A stretch of DNA of 64,000 nt from Anthoceros angustus (GCA_010909165.1 MU008165.1:1302001-1366000); one strand, 5' to 3'; numbered from the stretch's first letter, positions 1 through 14,380 are shown. Program-made: numbers and translations. The notes: a model not told the origin generated them from the letters alone.

Positions 1-3000
1 GAGGCCGGGTTTGGGACTTTACCAGTGGTGTCTGCAATCACCGGGACGTTTGCAGCTTCACTCCCTGAAGGTACATCCCCATCTCCAGTTTCTCGTCCCC
101 CAGAAACCAAGCCAGTTTCCTGCTGTGCTGCATGAGAACCCTCGGCTATCCCCTCTGCATCAGTCATCAACTCCCCATCTTCTGTATCTTCATCTCTGTC
201 AGCACCTCCTTCTTTCTCTGCATCTTGGTTCACATATGCACCAGCCTCTAATAATGCAGCCTTGCCTTCCAGTAATGCACTTTCTTCAAGATCTCTATCT
301 TGAGGTTTGGAAGATGGCTCTGCAGTTAGAGCAACAATCAACTGAAGGTCACCTCCAGCACCCGTAGGTTCGACATAGCTCACGCTCGCTCCTGTGTCTG
401 TAGAGGTAACATTAACAGGATGCACAGCTGGTAACAGTGTACCTATCTGAACTTCATCAGGCTGAATATCTTTCATCGGCACATCCAACACCAGTTCCTG
501 ACTGCCTCCATGAGGACTTCCATTTCTGCCAGGCGTTTGATTTCCTTTTTCCACACCATTGTCTATTTCAGCAGGAACGACAGCATCCAGACCTGCATCA
601 GGTTTTGCATATTCTCCCTCTCCTGACACTGCCCAAACATGTTCCTCAGTGATTGCTGGTATCGGCTCTGCCAAAGGGCGAGCCTGATTGCCATCACCCT
701 CTCCAGTTGCCACTAGCTGCCGCCATACAGTGCGCTGTTTCTTAAGGACAGGAATGTCCCCCATGTCAGACACAGGCCTGTCTCTCTCCACCTCAGTACT
801 GCTCTCTATCTGGATGCTCTCAGTCATTGTGACACTGAAATTATTGGACTCCACCAGGGGATCTGACATGGTTGGCACTGCCTCTACCGAAAGAAGTTGA
901 ACCATATCCTCCCTGACACTCTGCAATACTTCCTCCCGACTGCCACTTGTAGTACAAGGGACCTCTGAGTAGGTAGAGGGAAGCTCCATTGCTTCATCAG
1001 GCCTTGCCCTCTTAGATGCAGGCACTGTTTCCGCAGGCATGCCATATTCATCCAACATGCCACTCTGTGGAACTGCATCAGCCATCGACGCAGTTCGCTT
1101 GCGTGCTACAGATGGTCCCACTCCCAGCAGTTGAGATGCCACAGTTGTTTCATCAACAGCTGAGGGCTCTAGAACTGAATCAGCACCAGCATTATCTGAA
1201 CCTACCAGAGGCGGCTCTGATGCATCTTGAACACTAATGGCAGCCCTCCTGTCTGGACTATCAGTATCCATTTCTGCTGTCTCAAGTTGCCCTTCTGTCA
1301 CCAACTCAGGCTGTTCAACCTGAACTTCAGGTTCTATTCTTGGCCGCACTAGCTTGCGTGTCATCTTGCGAGCTTGGGCTTGTGCCTTCTGCACCAGCTT
1401 AAACAAAGAATTTCAGGAAATGTCAAGATATAGGTTCAGATTATATGTAAGAAACCTGGACTGTCCTAAGAATAATGTAAGAACTATCATCAATTTCAAA
1501 TGCAGACTGCGCAGATTAACTTTACATGACCAACCTCTTTCTCTAGCAGATGAGCACGCAGCTGCTGTATCCTCAGGTCCAAGTCTTCCTTACTCTGGCC
1601 AGCTGGTGGGGGAGCTGGAGCATTAGACCCAGCACCCCGGCCAGCAGATCTTGGAGGGTGTACAAACTGCTTTGCACTTGGACGCGAAGCAGATACAACT
1701 GGGATTACACCAGCAGACACTAATGGTGAAGACGGTATGGCTGAAATAGCTGTTGAGACACCAGAACTCGGCAAGGATGTCTCTGAGAGTAGTGGCTGAG
1801 ACTCAGCATGCACGATGCTAATGGGAGCTGCAGAAATACCGGCATCAGCCTCTCCAAGAATTGGAAAGTTAAAGGATGCAAGCTCTACAGCTGCCCCAAC
1901 TTCTCCTTGAATTACAGGAGCACCAGAAGGTAAAGAAGTCGCAGCTGCAGTTGCTATTGGCTCAGCTGTTATAGCTGCTACAGCACTTGCAGGTGGTGCT
2001 GGTTGTACTGACAACACAGGCACATAGGAGTCTGCCCCTGTACTCTGCAGCTGAGTGCCGGCAGCAACAACAGGGGCCAAAGGTGTAACTTGCAAAAGAG
2101 TTGCATCCAATGAAACACCCGAAGCCAGACTTGCAAGCGGACCAACAGCAGCTTCATACAATTGGGCCCTATCCTCGACAGCTAACTGGGTGACTGGTTC
2201 GCGCAAGCCGGGGCCTCTCATCCCATTTTGCTGCAAAACACATAAGCTATTACTCCTGCACGTCCAATGAAGCACCAGTGCAAGCATTCCCAAGCCAACC
2301 CTTACGAAGAGCATCAAGACGTGCTCACCTCCAAATCTTGCTTGAAAGAATGGAACTCATCAAGAAATCGTTTCTTTTCCTACATCAGTGCACCACATTA
2401 AGAATTCAGACCACACAGACCTTCAGAAAGCAGCTGCCATTGTGACAACCAGAACCTTCTGAAGCAGTGAGGCAACAGAATTTGCAGAAGCCAATATCCA
2501 AACAAAAGGTGTAGACAGACAAATGACACTTGAAAACTTTTGAAGACAACAGAATCTAAGTATCCCAAACCAACAGAGGTCGCAGTCTGAAAGTGAAATC
2601 AGCTAAACCTGCACAGCTTTATCCGCTATCTCATTGAAGGCCCTGTGGTCTTTTTGCCTCCTGAGCCTTTCCTTCCTTAACTCATCTCTCTCGCGTTCAA
2701 GAGTCCTTTCAAGGGTCTGCACAAGGAAGAATGGTTGAGCAACACAGGACACTTCCCAAGAACAAAACTCAAGATCACCTAAGATAACATACCCTCTAGA
2801 GCACACAGACCTGAATCCTGACATCCTGTTCCCTCATTAGATTGTCTGTTTGCTCTTGCCGGGTAGATGCTTCTTGTCGAGCGGCTGCTTCTTGCCTTTG
2901 ACAGGCCTCTGACCGGGTACTTTCTCCTCCAGCTTTCCTACCTGAAGCAGGTAAATGGTGAAAAATAATCGGAAACCGAAAATAGGCCAAAAAGCAAAGC

Positions 3001-6000
3001 AGGATTTAGCTACTGCATAGATCCAGATAAACCTGCATTTGCCTTCAGCTCTTCAACCTGCTTTGAAAGGCTATCACTTTCTTTGCTCAGATCATCTTTC
3101 TCCCTTGTCAGTGTTTCAATCTTTTTCTGCAATAACCCACTGACAAGTTGAATGCAAGAAGAAACAAGAAACTAACAAACCTGGAAGACACACATTCATC
3201 TACCTGACCAAACACCTGGCCTAAAAATGGCATGAACAAGAAGTATCTATAATACCATGCCAGAAATTAGCATTAAAGAACAGCAGAAATTAAAATACCT
3301 TCAGGTATGCCGCATGCCTCCTATACCTCTCAAGTTCATTTTTGAAAGTCCCCTACACAGGGCATTCATGATTCTAACTGAGTTTCCTAGGAAAGAGGTG
3401 GAAAAGATAGTAGTGATGTATGATGCAGAAACAACAACGCACCTCAGATTGTGTAAGGTCCTGCACCTTCTTTTCAAGTTCAGCAATTTTTGAGTGCTTC
3501 AATGTGATATCCTGCTCATGGCTTAAAATTTTTTCCTGTAGCTTGTTGCCATGTTCCTTTGATTCCAACAATTGAGCCTGCGAATTTTCACTTTTGAAAG
3601 TTAGATGCATTTGGGGGTCGACAAGTCTCAGAGCTCATAACGCTCAGAGAGCTCAACTTGTGAGCTCATAGAGAGCTCACTCACAAGTTTCACAAGAGCT
3701 CGCAACGAACAATGTCCAACAGTCACCTGGAGTTCCAAAAGTTGCGCTTTAACTCGCTGGTAGTCTTCCACATCAACAGACCGATACTTCTCTAACAGCT
3801 GCATAATCATGAATCATGCATAATCAGGATGTTGCCATCAGGAACTTAACATTTGGAAGTCCAAGCGTGACGACACACAGCTCATTAGCCAATCAAACCT
3901 GTGACACTCTGTTCTGCCAACGCTGAGCTTCTGCTTTCTGGACTTCAAGGTCTTTTCCAGCAGCCTCCAAGTCAACCTCTCGGTCCCGTAGCTGTTTCTG
4001 TACTGCCTCAAGTTCTGCTTGAGCCTTTCCAGCTTTCTCCCTTGAATCCTGTTTACGGAGTAGAATCTTATAAAGATGCCCCAGAACCAAGCAGCTCCAG
4101 AACTGCTGAGAAACTGCACATACTACACATGCCAAACAGCTAACCTTGCTGTCTTCAAAACTCTTCTGGTTTTCTTCACGAAGCTGTGCATTGCTTTCCC
4201 GCAACAGGTCTAGCTCCTTTACCTGCCGTCCAATTCCAGCTCACTGCAGGCTTTTCATAGCCAACATACCAGGATAAATATTGAAACAATTGCAGGATCA
4301 TACCTGGGCCTGCAAACTCTTCAGGTCCTGATCAGTGTGCAAGTTAGCTCGTGCATTTTCTCGCTCCCGACGCAAACTAGTTTGAGCATCCTCTGCTGCT
4401 CGGAGTGCTGCATCAAGCTGCATTTCCACAAAAAAAATCTCTCGGTGGATCATCATTATCAGAAAAACCCTATTCACCAGAAAAATCTGAAAGGTTGATC
4501 TGTAAAGCTGGAGCAATGTGCAAGAGCATCACCACACAGCTACCTGCTTCTGTAGTCGAAGGCGTTCTTGCTTCATTAGGGATAGCTCAGTATCAGACTG
4601 CAAACAGCTTTCCAACGTGAGGTCCTCAATGACCAGGAGTTTGCACTCAGATGAGAAGCAACATCAAGGGTTCCTTTGTACCGTTTCCTTTGAGCGACGG
4701 AGAAAGCGGATAACACTTTGAAGATCAGGTTCGGCTTGAGTCTCCCGGAGATGTTTGTCTCCAGCTTCCTCAAATTTCTTCTGAGCCTGCTCAGCTGCCA
4801 TGACATGCCTTGCTTCGAGTCGGTCTAGCAGCAGCTGATTCTGTGGGAAATACACCAGTTTGTGATTACAATGGGCAATCTAGTTCTTCAGCACATTCCA
4901 ACAGCAAAACAAGTAGAAGGCCAGCCTGGAAACTGGCTTATTCATCACCTGCTCATGCAGTTCTTTCAGCTTGCTCTCCATATCGCTTTGCAAGGACACA
5001 AGCGAATCTTGTTGCATCGCCCATGAAACTTTGGAAGATGCCTTCACAGAAAAAACATGTCCCTTCAGACCAACTATACATTAAATTAGCATAATTCATC
5101 CCCAACAGCAGAAAAACTTACAAGACCCGATTCTGCTGTCTCTGCTCTCCCTCGTAACTGACGTACTTCATCCTCAAGTTGCATTAGTTTCTCAGATGCA
5201 GAGGTAAGCTCTCTGATAGTATCAGCTTGGAGAAGAACCTACACAAGCAAGTGCAGATCCAATTGGCCTGTATTACATCTTCTGCCTCTAAAATACAGCT
5301 CCCCCCATATATAGTCATACAGTTCTTCCTCTTAAAGATGCTGAAAAGAAATAAGCCCAGGATCCGATACAAAGACATCAGCTGACCAAATCAATGATAG
5401 CACAGTCTGTAAAAATGGATGACCTCCCTGCCCTACCTGTCTCTCATAGTTGTTCTGTGCCTCGCGCCACTGGTGGTGTAATCTCTCCACATCACTCTTA
5501 AGAATATCAATCCTCTCCTCAGCTTCATCTAGTGCAGATCTGCAAACCAACCCCGTACAGCAGACATGTTAGTAAATGAAACAGGATGTAACATAAGGGC
5601 GTTCAAATACTGTAGACTCACTGTTTCAAGTTGGCCACTTCTTTTAGTGATGACAGCTGATTAAGAGAACTCCTCAGCACCACCTCTTTCTCTTCCATTG
5701 CCAGCGCAGCTGCTTTATCTCTCTCTGACGTTTCAGCTTCAAGATCTGAAAGCTTTCTCCTCAAACTTGATATCTGTGACTCAAGGGCTGCCTTAACTCT
5801 TTCAGCCTGCAAGGTGTAAAACACCCAATTCATGTGACTTGACACCCAGTAGACTACGGACAAAAACCATTTCAAGTCAAACATACTTCTTCCTTGAAGC
5901 TTGTATGGGCTTCTTCCATTTGCTTCAATGCTTCTTCATTGGCAGTTGCAATCCTCTTGTACTGCAGGGTCATGATGCCATTACTGACAGTTCAATGACA

Positions 6001-9000
6001 GGGCAGAACACAGGTGAATCTTCCGTTGAGTTTTACAAATACCTGCTCTGTATGACCTCGTGAGGCAATCAAGTCCTCCTTTACTTTTTCCAGCTCATCC
6101 CTTGCTTGTTGTAAAGAGACAACCATCTGTTCGGGAGATATTAGGAACGGCAAACTACTCTGTTCCTCTTTTTCTCACAATGATAATGTACAGCATAAGG
6201 GCACAAGCTGTTTCAGACACTCACTTCCTCATCAGTGCTCGAAGTCATTTCATCAGCTTCATATGGTCTTCCTCGGACAAAAGCAGCGATCTGTAAATGA
6301 AAATGACAAATCAAAAACTGCTGGTGCAGAGTCCTGTCAACCCTGCAAGATATATGCTTTTCCAATATATGATAACAACCTTTTCCTCTGCCTTCTTTAA
6401 ACTGGCCTCCAGGTTAATACAGCGGGCCTGCCATCACAGACGAAAGCTTCAGCAGTGGCCTTATTGCTGGCAGGATGTCAACAACAGGGGCTCAATACAA
6501 TTACAGGCTAGGTACCAAAGATTGTACCTCTGCAACCTGAGCTCTTGTTTCGGCTGTGGAAAGAGCTTTGAGAGCATCAGTGAGCTCTTTCCGAACTGAA
6601 TCCACCCGGTCCAATGCCTGATTCACTGATTGATCTCTCTGAGAGGTCAGACTACCAATTCGTAATCTCTCTGACTCCAGGTCTCGCCTTGCTTCAGCCC
6701 ATTCTTTCTGGAACAAAAGAGCATACTTAATAAAACTGCACCACACAGTATCTTCATAGTACCAAAACATGCAGAACACTGCAATGCAGCCAAAAACTTG
6801 TTCTCTGCACACCTGCATACGGTTCAGCTCTGTTTCGAGACGCTTCACCTCTTCAACTCTCATATTCTGCATTGGGGTTCAAGAATTTCAGTACATGGGA
6901 GTTCAAGAATTTCACACAAATAATGTATTCTCCTCATCAACTTCTTTGACAAGCTTTAAAACCTATAGCATGATCTACATACTTCCTGAAAAGCCTTCAC
7001 ACTCTCCACAGTATCCAAGGTCGCCTGCAGGAAAGGACAGTGCTTATTAGGAGGTTCAAATCACCCCGAAATAAAGGGGTACCTTTTCCATTGATGGGGC
7101 AAGATTTAACCTGCAGACGATGAACACGATCTGACAGTGAAGCCACCTCATCTGAAGCCCGTTTCTCAGCATCAGCTAGCAGGTCCTTCTCACGCTCCAA
7201 TACAGAGACCTAAAAAAGCAGCTACGTCAGGAATGCAAGGGCACCTCATGCATGGTGCCACAAACAAACAAGTTCTTAGTTGCATACCTCTATAGAAAGC
7301 TTTCGAGCATTTTCTTCTGCAGCTTGCACACTCTGGGCATTCTCGCGTAACTTCCTTTGGTAATCCGTAATTGTCTGAGAATACTCCATATTCCTTCTGA
7401 GCAGTGACTCCAACTCTTTCCGCTGCATGACCAAGACATAGCCATTCAAGATACGGAACTACCATCGTGATGAAGCAAAAGCTTGACTATACCACTCCCA
7501 ACAATAGAAGCAACCTACCTGATTTTCGAAATCTTTCATTTGAGACTCTAATTGCTCCTTTGCAAATGAACCAGCTCCATCAGCTCTGGCTTGTTCCACA
7601 CGTGAGTTGATGACTTCTTGCCTGTTAGCAGGATGCATCCTGGTTAAAATTTCTCCTTTCCAGGAAAAGTCTCTAGAACTAATGATACTCCATAGTCACA
7701 AGTCACATGGGACTACTATGGGAATAGAAAAGAAAAAGCTAACACCACATTGGATTACTTTGCAACTGTCAGCTCTGATTCAAGAGCTTTTATACGAGCA
7801 GCACTTTCATCTTGCAGCTTCTGAATCTCGACCTGTTCAACGCAAAAAGCCAGCTCAACATCCAGCCTAACCAAACGGACAAAAAGTTGCGGGCTGGAAA
7901 TGCATCCCCGTACTAAACTACAACCAAAAGCCTTACCTGGTTGTTGCTGAGCACTTTTCTCATATCTTCTCCTCCATCACCTGCAAAGCATACCCCATCA
8001 TCCATACGACCCGGTGCAACCAGCTAAAACTTTGCAGCAGGGAGACACTAGAATGGCTGCTCGAGTCTACACAGATGCAATGACACCATTCCATAGCAGT
8101 GTACGATTCATTGATATTCACCAACCTAGTGGCAAAGCTGGAGATAGCTGGGAATTCCGTGATGCATTGGTCTCTTCGAACAATGTTTTATACATCCGGA
8201 TCTACAAGTATTACAAAATCTCTAGTTAGCAGCAGATTACCATCATTTCAACTGCAGCAGCCAGACAAGCACAATGACTGAAAAACGCACTGTTGCTTGC
8301 AATGTCTCCCTCAACTGCTGCTCTTGCTCTAGCTTTTCCACAGTTTCAGAGACTTTCTGAACGAGTTTCTCAGTTCTTTTCTGCAATTCTATCTCAAAAG
8401 TTTCCTGCAATACATCCAGGGTCAAAAGTCAGCAACACTGATTGGACAATGTTGGAGATAGCGCCAAGAATAAAAAGTGCCTTAAAGGAAACACCTTAAA
8501 GAGTGCTTCCTTTTGCTCATTCTCTTGAGCTAGATTGCGAGCAACGGTTCGCAATTGACTATTCTGCTCCACCATCCCCCTAATGTCTTTGAACGTGACC
8601 TGTGCACATTATATGCATGCTCCGTAGAATTATTCGGAAGTCATCCACACGGGTCACCAAAATGAACACCAGATATTATGTCCAACCTCTACCCAGAATA
8701 CTAGCGCAATTTCTGGACTTACAAGTCTACTGGAGATAACCGCATCTGCATTTGACACTTCACGGCCAGCTGATGGAGTCAGCACACCAGCATTCCCATT
8801 TTGATCGTACTCGTCTCCCGCACCAAACCGTTTTTGAATGTCAGCACACTCTTTCAGCAACACAGACACCTGGACAAAGCCACCAACAACAAAAATGAAT
8901 GACCGATCTGGTAAACACTTGCGTCAGATGATGTGGTTGGAGGACACTGAGAAGGCACCATCTGGGTCTGTCAAGCACCTGTGTCTGAAGGTCTGACAAC

Positions 9001-11870
9001 TCCTTTCCTGCTCCTTTCAAATCTCTATCTTTCTTTCTCAGCTCAGCCTGCAAGAGAGCTACATATAAGAAAAGGCTCATGCATTCTGGTACGAGAACTC
9101 AATGCTTTTCAGAAATTAGTAGCAAGTGCACTGTTCCAGTTTCACCATTTCAAAGGCAAGAAATCTTTGAAGGTCTTTAACAAACACCTTGAGGTCCTTA
9201 ATGATGTTGTCCTGTGACACTTGATCTGCCATGGACTGCCTTAGCTTTCCCTCCATTACTGTGTAAGCCCGAATCATCCGCTCGTGCTCAGCTGAACACA
9301 CCAGCAATAAACTGTGACAATTGTGGTCATGATTACGGCACACATCAAACACCACATTTACAACTTTCCGTGGGTTTCTCATCGGATGGACCATACCTCG
9401 TTCATCAAGAATCAACTCAGTTTTAGACTCAATCTCATGCAAAACCTGCACACAAGGAGACCTCGTCAGGGTGAAGAAGTGCATATCCTTTTCCCACCTG
9501 GAAACGGAGGTGGATGCACCACACTGTAGTACCTTTTGCAAGATGCCATCTGAGTAGTGTCTCGCCTGTTTCTCATGTCTCCATTTATCCACTGCTTCCT
9601 GGTACTTGCTGTACATAGTAGCTATCTGAGCAAAAAAGTGGTCCAACAGTTCAGAGTCAATCTTCCCATCTTCACTTGAGTAAGCAATCTCTTTCCATTG
9701 CAATATTAGCATCACTGGATATCTTACACTCCATCCATCTCGGAGGAGGGAAGCTGCTAGGGCTGTCCCCGACAGTTGGAGTCCTGGCGGCAGCAATGAT
9801 CCATCCTCATGAAGCTCCATAGAGAGCTGCCTATCACTGTAAAAGGAGCAAAGTGTCATAGACCGCCCACCATAGTTGGACTGTCTCCCTTGAGAGCAGA
9901 ACGATGGAGGATTTGTATTTAGTACAAATGACATGTACGAACTTTGTGACATCCAGGACAGCTGTTGACACATTGGTCAACGCCAAATAATCTTCTTTCA
10001 TCCCGCCTTCATTACTGGTAACCTTTTCCAGTTGTTGCTTGTAGTCAGCCGCTTCCTGTGTCAGCAGTCACTCACCAAAGTCATAGACATGCATGGGATG
10101 ATAGATAATCCAATGTCCAACTTCCATGAGCACCTTACCTTCTGTGCAGCTTCGCGAGTCCTTCTCTCTTCATCCAGCTTATTATTGTGATCTACTTCTA
10201 GTTGATTCAGGTATCCCTGCAAAAGGATACCCGGCATATGTCATGCCGCTATCAGTTGCAACCTGCTGGTCCAGTCCACAATGACAACGAGGGTCGGTAG
10301 GGAGGAATCACCTTGAGTGCTGTAATGACACCCTCAAGATCATGGGACTTTTTAGACCATTCATCTGAACTCTCCTTATACAGATCAGCAAGCTTGGTTG
10401 CCTGTGAGTCCAAGCATTAGAATTGACCTACTTGGTGCAGGAGGACTCAGCTCAGATACACCCAACACCAAGTGAATCCAAAACCAAGATACTACAGACC
10501 ACCATGACGTACAGTTGCAATTTCATTTGAAAGATGGTCCACTTTAGCCGATGCATCCTCCTTTGAAAATTTCAAGTCCTGGTTGTGAAAACAGGTGGTT
10601 GCTCAATCAAACGCTGACAAGCAAAAAGGCAAGCTCATGAATCATTACACAGCAACATAAAACACGGCTCCTGAAATTACCTCCCTCAACTCAGCAAGCT
10701 TGGCCTCCAGTTCCTTGTTCCGGTCAGAATGCCTCCGTGCTGCTTCTCCAAGTTCCTCCACACGCCTCTCAGCCTGTCAGACAACAGATCTCAGATTTCT
10801 CGCTCTATTCACCTATCCGTCCCATGACCTCAAGAGATGAACATGTTCTCAGATCTTACATCAAACCTCACCAATTACCTCTGCCAGCTTGGTTCGAAGC
10901 TCTGATTCAGTTTCGGCATGTGACCTCCTCTCCTCAAGCAAAGCGGCGACCTTCACACTCAGCTCTTCGTTGATCCAGGCATTATGCTGGCTCAACAGTT
11001 CCTTCTCCTACTCAAAGTTCCGTCCGAACAGGCGTACAACAAGTTAGCCAACAGCAGAAGCCAGAAACGCGACGAGGCCAAACAGGGAGAGTGATCAACA
11101 CGACATTCACCTGTGCCAGCCGCGTCTGCGAAGCCCGAAGGCGAGTAACTTCTGCCTCATGCTCATGCAACTTGCTTTCCAGCGTACTCCGGTCATCAGT
11201 CAAAGCAACCTAACAGCAACAACAGGGCACCACACAAGCCAAATGAGCTCTCTCTCCCAATCCTCCTCCTCACACCGTCCACACAAGCATCCATCCAAAA
11301 CACTCACAATCTTGTCCAAGTACGACTTGATGGACGAATTCTTCTCGTCCAACTCCGAATTCTTGTGATCCACAACATCCAGCAACTCCCTCTTGGACTT
11401 CTTCAGCTCCGACAGCTCGAAAGACAACCTCTCCACCTCCGCATCCCGCTTTATCTGCACCAGCCACACTCACCAACATCACTCCCCGCACATTGCACAC
11501 ACACAGACTTACACAATCCGCACCGAATTCCACCATGCTCCAACCCGAACCCGGACAAACTCACAGCTTCAAGCTCCAGCCGGTGCGTCTGCGCCTGGGC
11601 CTGCGCAAGCTCCCCGGACCGCCTCTCGAGCGTGGCCGTGGTCTGCTCCTTCTGCTGCTCCAGCTGGCTGTACTGCTCCGTGAGCGACAGGAACTTCTGC
11701 TCTATCAGCCCGCACGTCTGCTCCACATTGATTGCTGCCGCATCCGCTCTCGCCTTCTGCGTCTCCAGCTCCCGCTGGAGATCGACGATATAGGCCTCCG
11801 CCCTGGCCACAACGGTTCCCACATCGGTGCCCTCCCGCTGCAATTCAGCGTCCGACATGAATATTGCCAT
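1..11870 (-). CDS. NUA: Nuclear-pore anchor NUA / TPR homologue, 3' end outside the window
   Basis: This is the large coiled-coil filament protein of the nuclear basket, which in plants affects mRNA export and SUMO homeostasis. The start is the ATG at 11870 (MAIFMSDAEL), which matches the MPLFMPDEEL-type N-terminus of plant NUA. Exon 1 reads on through AEQTC/VEQTCGLIEQKFLSLTEQYSQ-like coiled coil. Exon 2 (about 11455-11310) carries KNSSIKSYLDKI, a signature stretch of this family. Many exons of about 100-200 nt follow down to about 2600, nearly all heptad-rich and charged. From about 2250 to the left edge the protein turns low-complexity (Ala/Pro/Ser/Thr rich, then acidic with an EDTEDGELMTDAEG stretch), as expected for the TPR tail. 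The stop codon is not in the window. I read no clear internal stop in the exons checked, but I did not resolve every splice site. The family call is firm; individual exon borders are not. Confidence 0.9.
3628..3710. repeat. GAGCTC-rich inverted-repeat cluster in an NUA intron
   Basis: The hexamer GAGCTC occurs repeatedly within about 80 bp. Positions 3657-3687 can fold, with CTTGTGAGCTC on the left pairing to GAGCTCAC..ACAAG on the right. The cluster lies in an intron between two coiled-coil exons. No function is evident. Confidence 0.6.
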
Positions 11871-12259
11871 CCCGCCGTCCCGCACCTTCAGCACCAGCAG
11901 CAGCTCCTCCTGCTCTGCTCTGCGCTGCTCCTGAGCTCTCCCGCCGCCCGGGCCCAGCTCATTCCACTCCCATTGCGCACGCTCCCCGCGCCGGTGCCCC
12001 GAGCTCCAGCAACTAGAACCTACTGGCCCGGCTGCTTCTTGAGGCAACCCACGGCTGCAGCCCGCAACCCAGCACGCAACCCTACAGCCCCTCGGCGGGT
12101 GGGGGCAATTGCTCGGAGCTGTGGACTGGCTCAGCGCGAATTGGAGCCCCTCGCTCCCGCCCAAGCATCGCCCGGCAAGACCCACAGCCCAAGTCACGCC
12201 TCGTCGGGGCCGTGGTCAGGCAATCCGCTGCTGGGTCCGAGCGTACCGCGTTTGAACCC

Positions 12260-12845
12260 ACGGGTCGGGTTTGCATCCAGAGCCGGGGGGGGGAAGAAGG
12301 GCGCTCGGTTTACCACCCACAACGGCAGTAAAACGTCACCCACCTGGCAGTCTATGTAGGAACCTAATCTGGTGTACTGGGCTCGGCTGCCGACGTTGCG
12401 AGGCCTATGGGCTTTCTCTGCCGTGGAGTTGGCTCTGAACGGAAAGTGCAGAGATGGGTTTTGGGATAACAGCCCGTTTGGGCGGGGGGGGGCATGGCTG
12501 TCAAGATGCGAGCCTTGGGCATGGCTTGTCCTGCTCTTGGGTTGGTTTTGGTGCTGCTGTCCTTGGATAGCCTGGGTGACGAGCACAGTATCATGTTTGG
12601 GAGATGATGATTGTCACGCCAGGTTGACGGTTGGAAGTGTTGGCTCCGGATCCAGGGCAACGTTTGCTGAAGTTGTCACCGACCATGGTAGAAACCTTAC
12701 GATTTGGCAAAGTATGAACGGTGTTTGTGAGTTGTTTTCGAGACCACCATTCGGGTTCTTGGACGGCTCATCTCCTTGAAAGTGATCCTGCAACGGTATG
12801 TAGCACCATAGGATCAAGTTTGTGCTGTATGGAAACGTTTGGAGC
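12260..12845 (+). pseudogene. Truncated, internally deleted copy of the 5' part of the EDEM gene
   Basis: The stretch aligns by eye with 14905-15920, the upstream region and first exons of the EDEM gene further right. Shared blocks include the GGTGTxCTGGGCTCGGCTG upstream sequence and the signal-peptide exon (ATG at 12493 versus 15204, giving MAVKMRA versus MAIKLRA). Other shared blocks encode TFAEVVTDHGRNL versus [13 protein letters not shown] and FETTIR-like sequence. The copy has lost exon 2 (the [10 protein letters not shown] region) and part of an intron, and its reading frame does not hold. It ends near 12845 with sequence matching 15910-15945. It lies head-to-head with NUA, so it may contribute to the shared upstream region. 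Confidence 0.75.
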
Positions 12846-13105
12846 AAGGGCTTCTGTGATTTGCAAGCAACCTATGCTGGGAGTACCCTGATGCTCGTTG
12901 TCCAAGTCTACCCCACGTTGGCTCTGTCGTATGTCAAAAACTATGAGCTCAACCTCCAGGCATCCTACACTTTCCAGAACCGTATTTCCAACAAGCCGTT
13001 TTCGAGAACCACAGTGGATCCCGTCCCGCCTTCTTGAATCTGAAAGTGGAGCTGCTTGTAGTGTTCAGATGTTGGCACATGTCCTCAGGAGGAAAACCTA
13101 AGTCT
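12846..13105. other. Gap between EDEM copy and PPR remnant, no gene recognised
   Basis: An open stretch on the plus strand (about 12822-13037) reads LALSYVKNYELNLQASYTFQ and similar. It has no recognisable domain and starts at a non-ATG codon in some readings. I see nothing else here. Confidence 0.4.
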
Positions 13106-13109
13106 TAAC

Positions 13110-14380
13110 TTAAGTCTTCAAAGGCAACTGCACTGTCTCCTTGACGGGTATATTCCGCAACCAGTGTGTTCCAAGCGCCATCATTTTCTCTGGCAGTGCC
13201 TCAAACACCTGCTGCGCTTCAACCCTACACTTTCCGTACATGTTTATTGAACTACCTGCGACCAGCACATCAGCTTGAGGCCCTTGTTCTTTGATCTGTG
13301 CAAGAAGCTGCCTTCCCAGATGTAAAGCTGCCACATTTGCACATGCATGCAGGAGACACACAAATGTCACAGAATTGGGTGCAACCATGCCTTCTTCTTG
13401 CATAGTTTTATGAAGACCAAGTGTTTCTAGCCCCATGCCCAGCTGGGAATATCCTGCTATCATGGCATTCCATGTCACCACATCTTTATGAAGTCTGTCA
13501 AAGACTCCCTGAGCATCCACCAAGCTGCCACACTTTGCATACATGTTTATCAAACTGCTGGCCACGATCACATCTGCTTCAAGTCCTTGTTGTCTAATCT
13601 GTTCAGGAAGCTGCTTTCCCTTCTCCAGCGCCAGGATGCCCACATTTGCACATGCCTGCAGGAGGCACACAAAAGTAACATAGTTAGGTGCAACAGTGCC
13701 TTCTTCTTGCATATTCCTGTAGAGGCAAAGGGCTTCCACCCCCATACCCTGCTGGGAATATCCTACTATCATGGACTCCATGTTACCACATTCTTTTCAC
13801 AAGTCTGTCCAACACGAGCTGAGCATCCTTCAGGCTGCCACACTTTGCATACATGTTTACCAAGCTGTTGGCTATAAACACATCAGCCTCAAGTCCTCGT
13901 TCTCTGATTTGTGCATGAAGCTGCCTCCCCTTCTCCAAGGCTGGCGTCCCTACGCTTGCACACGCCTGCAAGAGACATACATATGTCACAGCATTGGGAG
14001 CTACAATGCCATCGTCTTGCATAGCCTTACAGAGACGAAGGGCTTCATGACCCATGCCATGCTGGGAATAACCTGCTATCATGGCACTCCAGGTCACCTC
14101 GTCTTAATGAGGAATCCCATCAAACAATGCTTGGGCGTTCCAAGCTGCCGCACTTTGCATACATGTCCAGCAACCCACCAAAAACTTCCTGTGCCCGACC
14201 CATACCCCTTCTTCACCGTGAGAGCATGAACCCGGCGACCCAGAGGCAGATCCTTCTTGGCCACACATTCTTTCAGCAGCATAAAATAGAGAACTGGAAA
14301 TATGACAGTCTGTGCGCACCAGAATTCCCAGAGCCTCAACGGCTTCAGTGAGCTGCCCATGCTCACGTAGATTGCTCACA
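13110..14380 (-). pseudogene. Broken pentatricopeptide-repeat (PPR) gene
   Basis: Successive PPR units of the PLS type are plain: TWSAMIAGYSQHGMGHEAL, NSLVNMYAKCGSLKDAQ, VTYVCLLQACASVG, GRQLHAQIRERGLEADV and similar, repeated about three times. Such proteins normally bind organellar RNA for editing or processing. Here the frame is broken. An in-frame TAA follows GIPH at about 14101. There is a frameshift near 13782-13800, just before the next VTW-type unit. The N-terminal part needs at least two more frame changes between 14180 and 14340 to read AALFYMLLKECV-like and QALFDGIPH-like sequence. No DYW domain is seen. The remnant sits between the EDEM partial copy and the EDEM gene, on the opposite strand. 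I judge it a pseudogene rather than a spliced gene, because the breaks fall inside repeats without splice signals. Confidence 0.85.

Noticed and set aside
7050-7085. A GGTTCAAATC phrase that might be a tRNA T-loop
   Set aside because: No matching acceptor, D or anticodon arms within 90 bp; it is in an NUA intron.
12364-12800. Long overlapping ORFs on both strands in the GC-rich NUA upstream region
   Set aside because: They follow base composition, have no family resemblance, and the region is explained by the EDEM partial copy.
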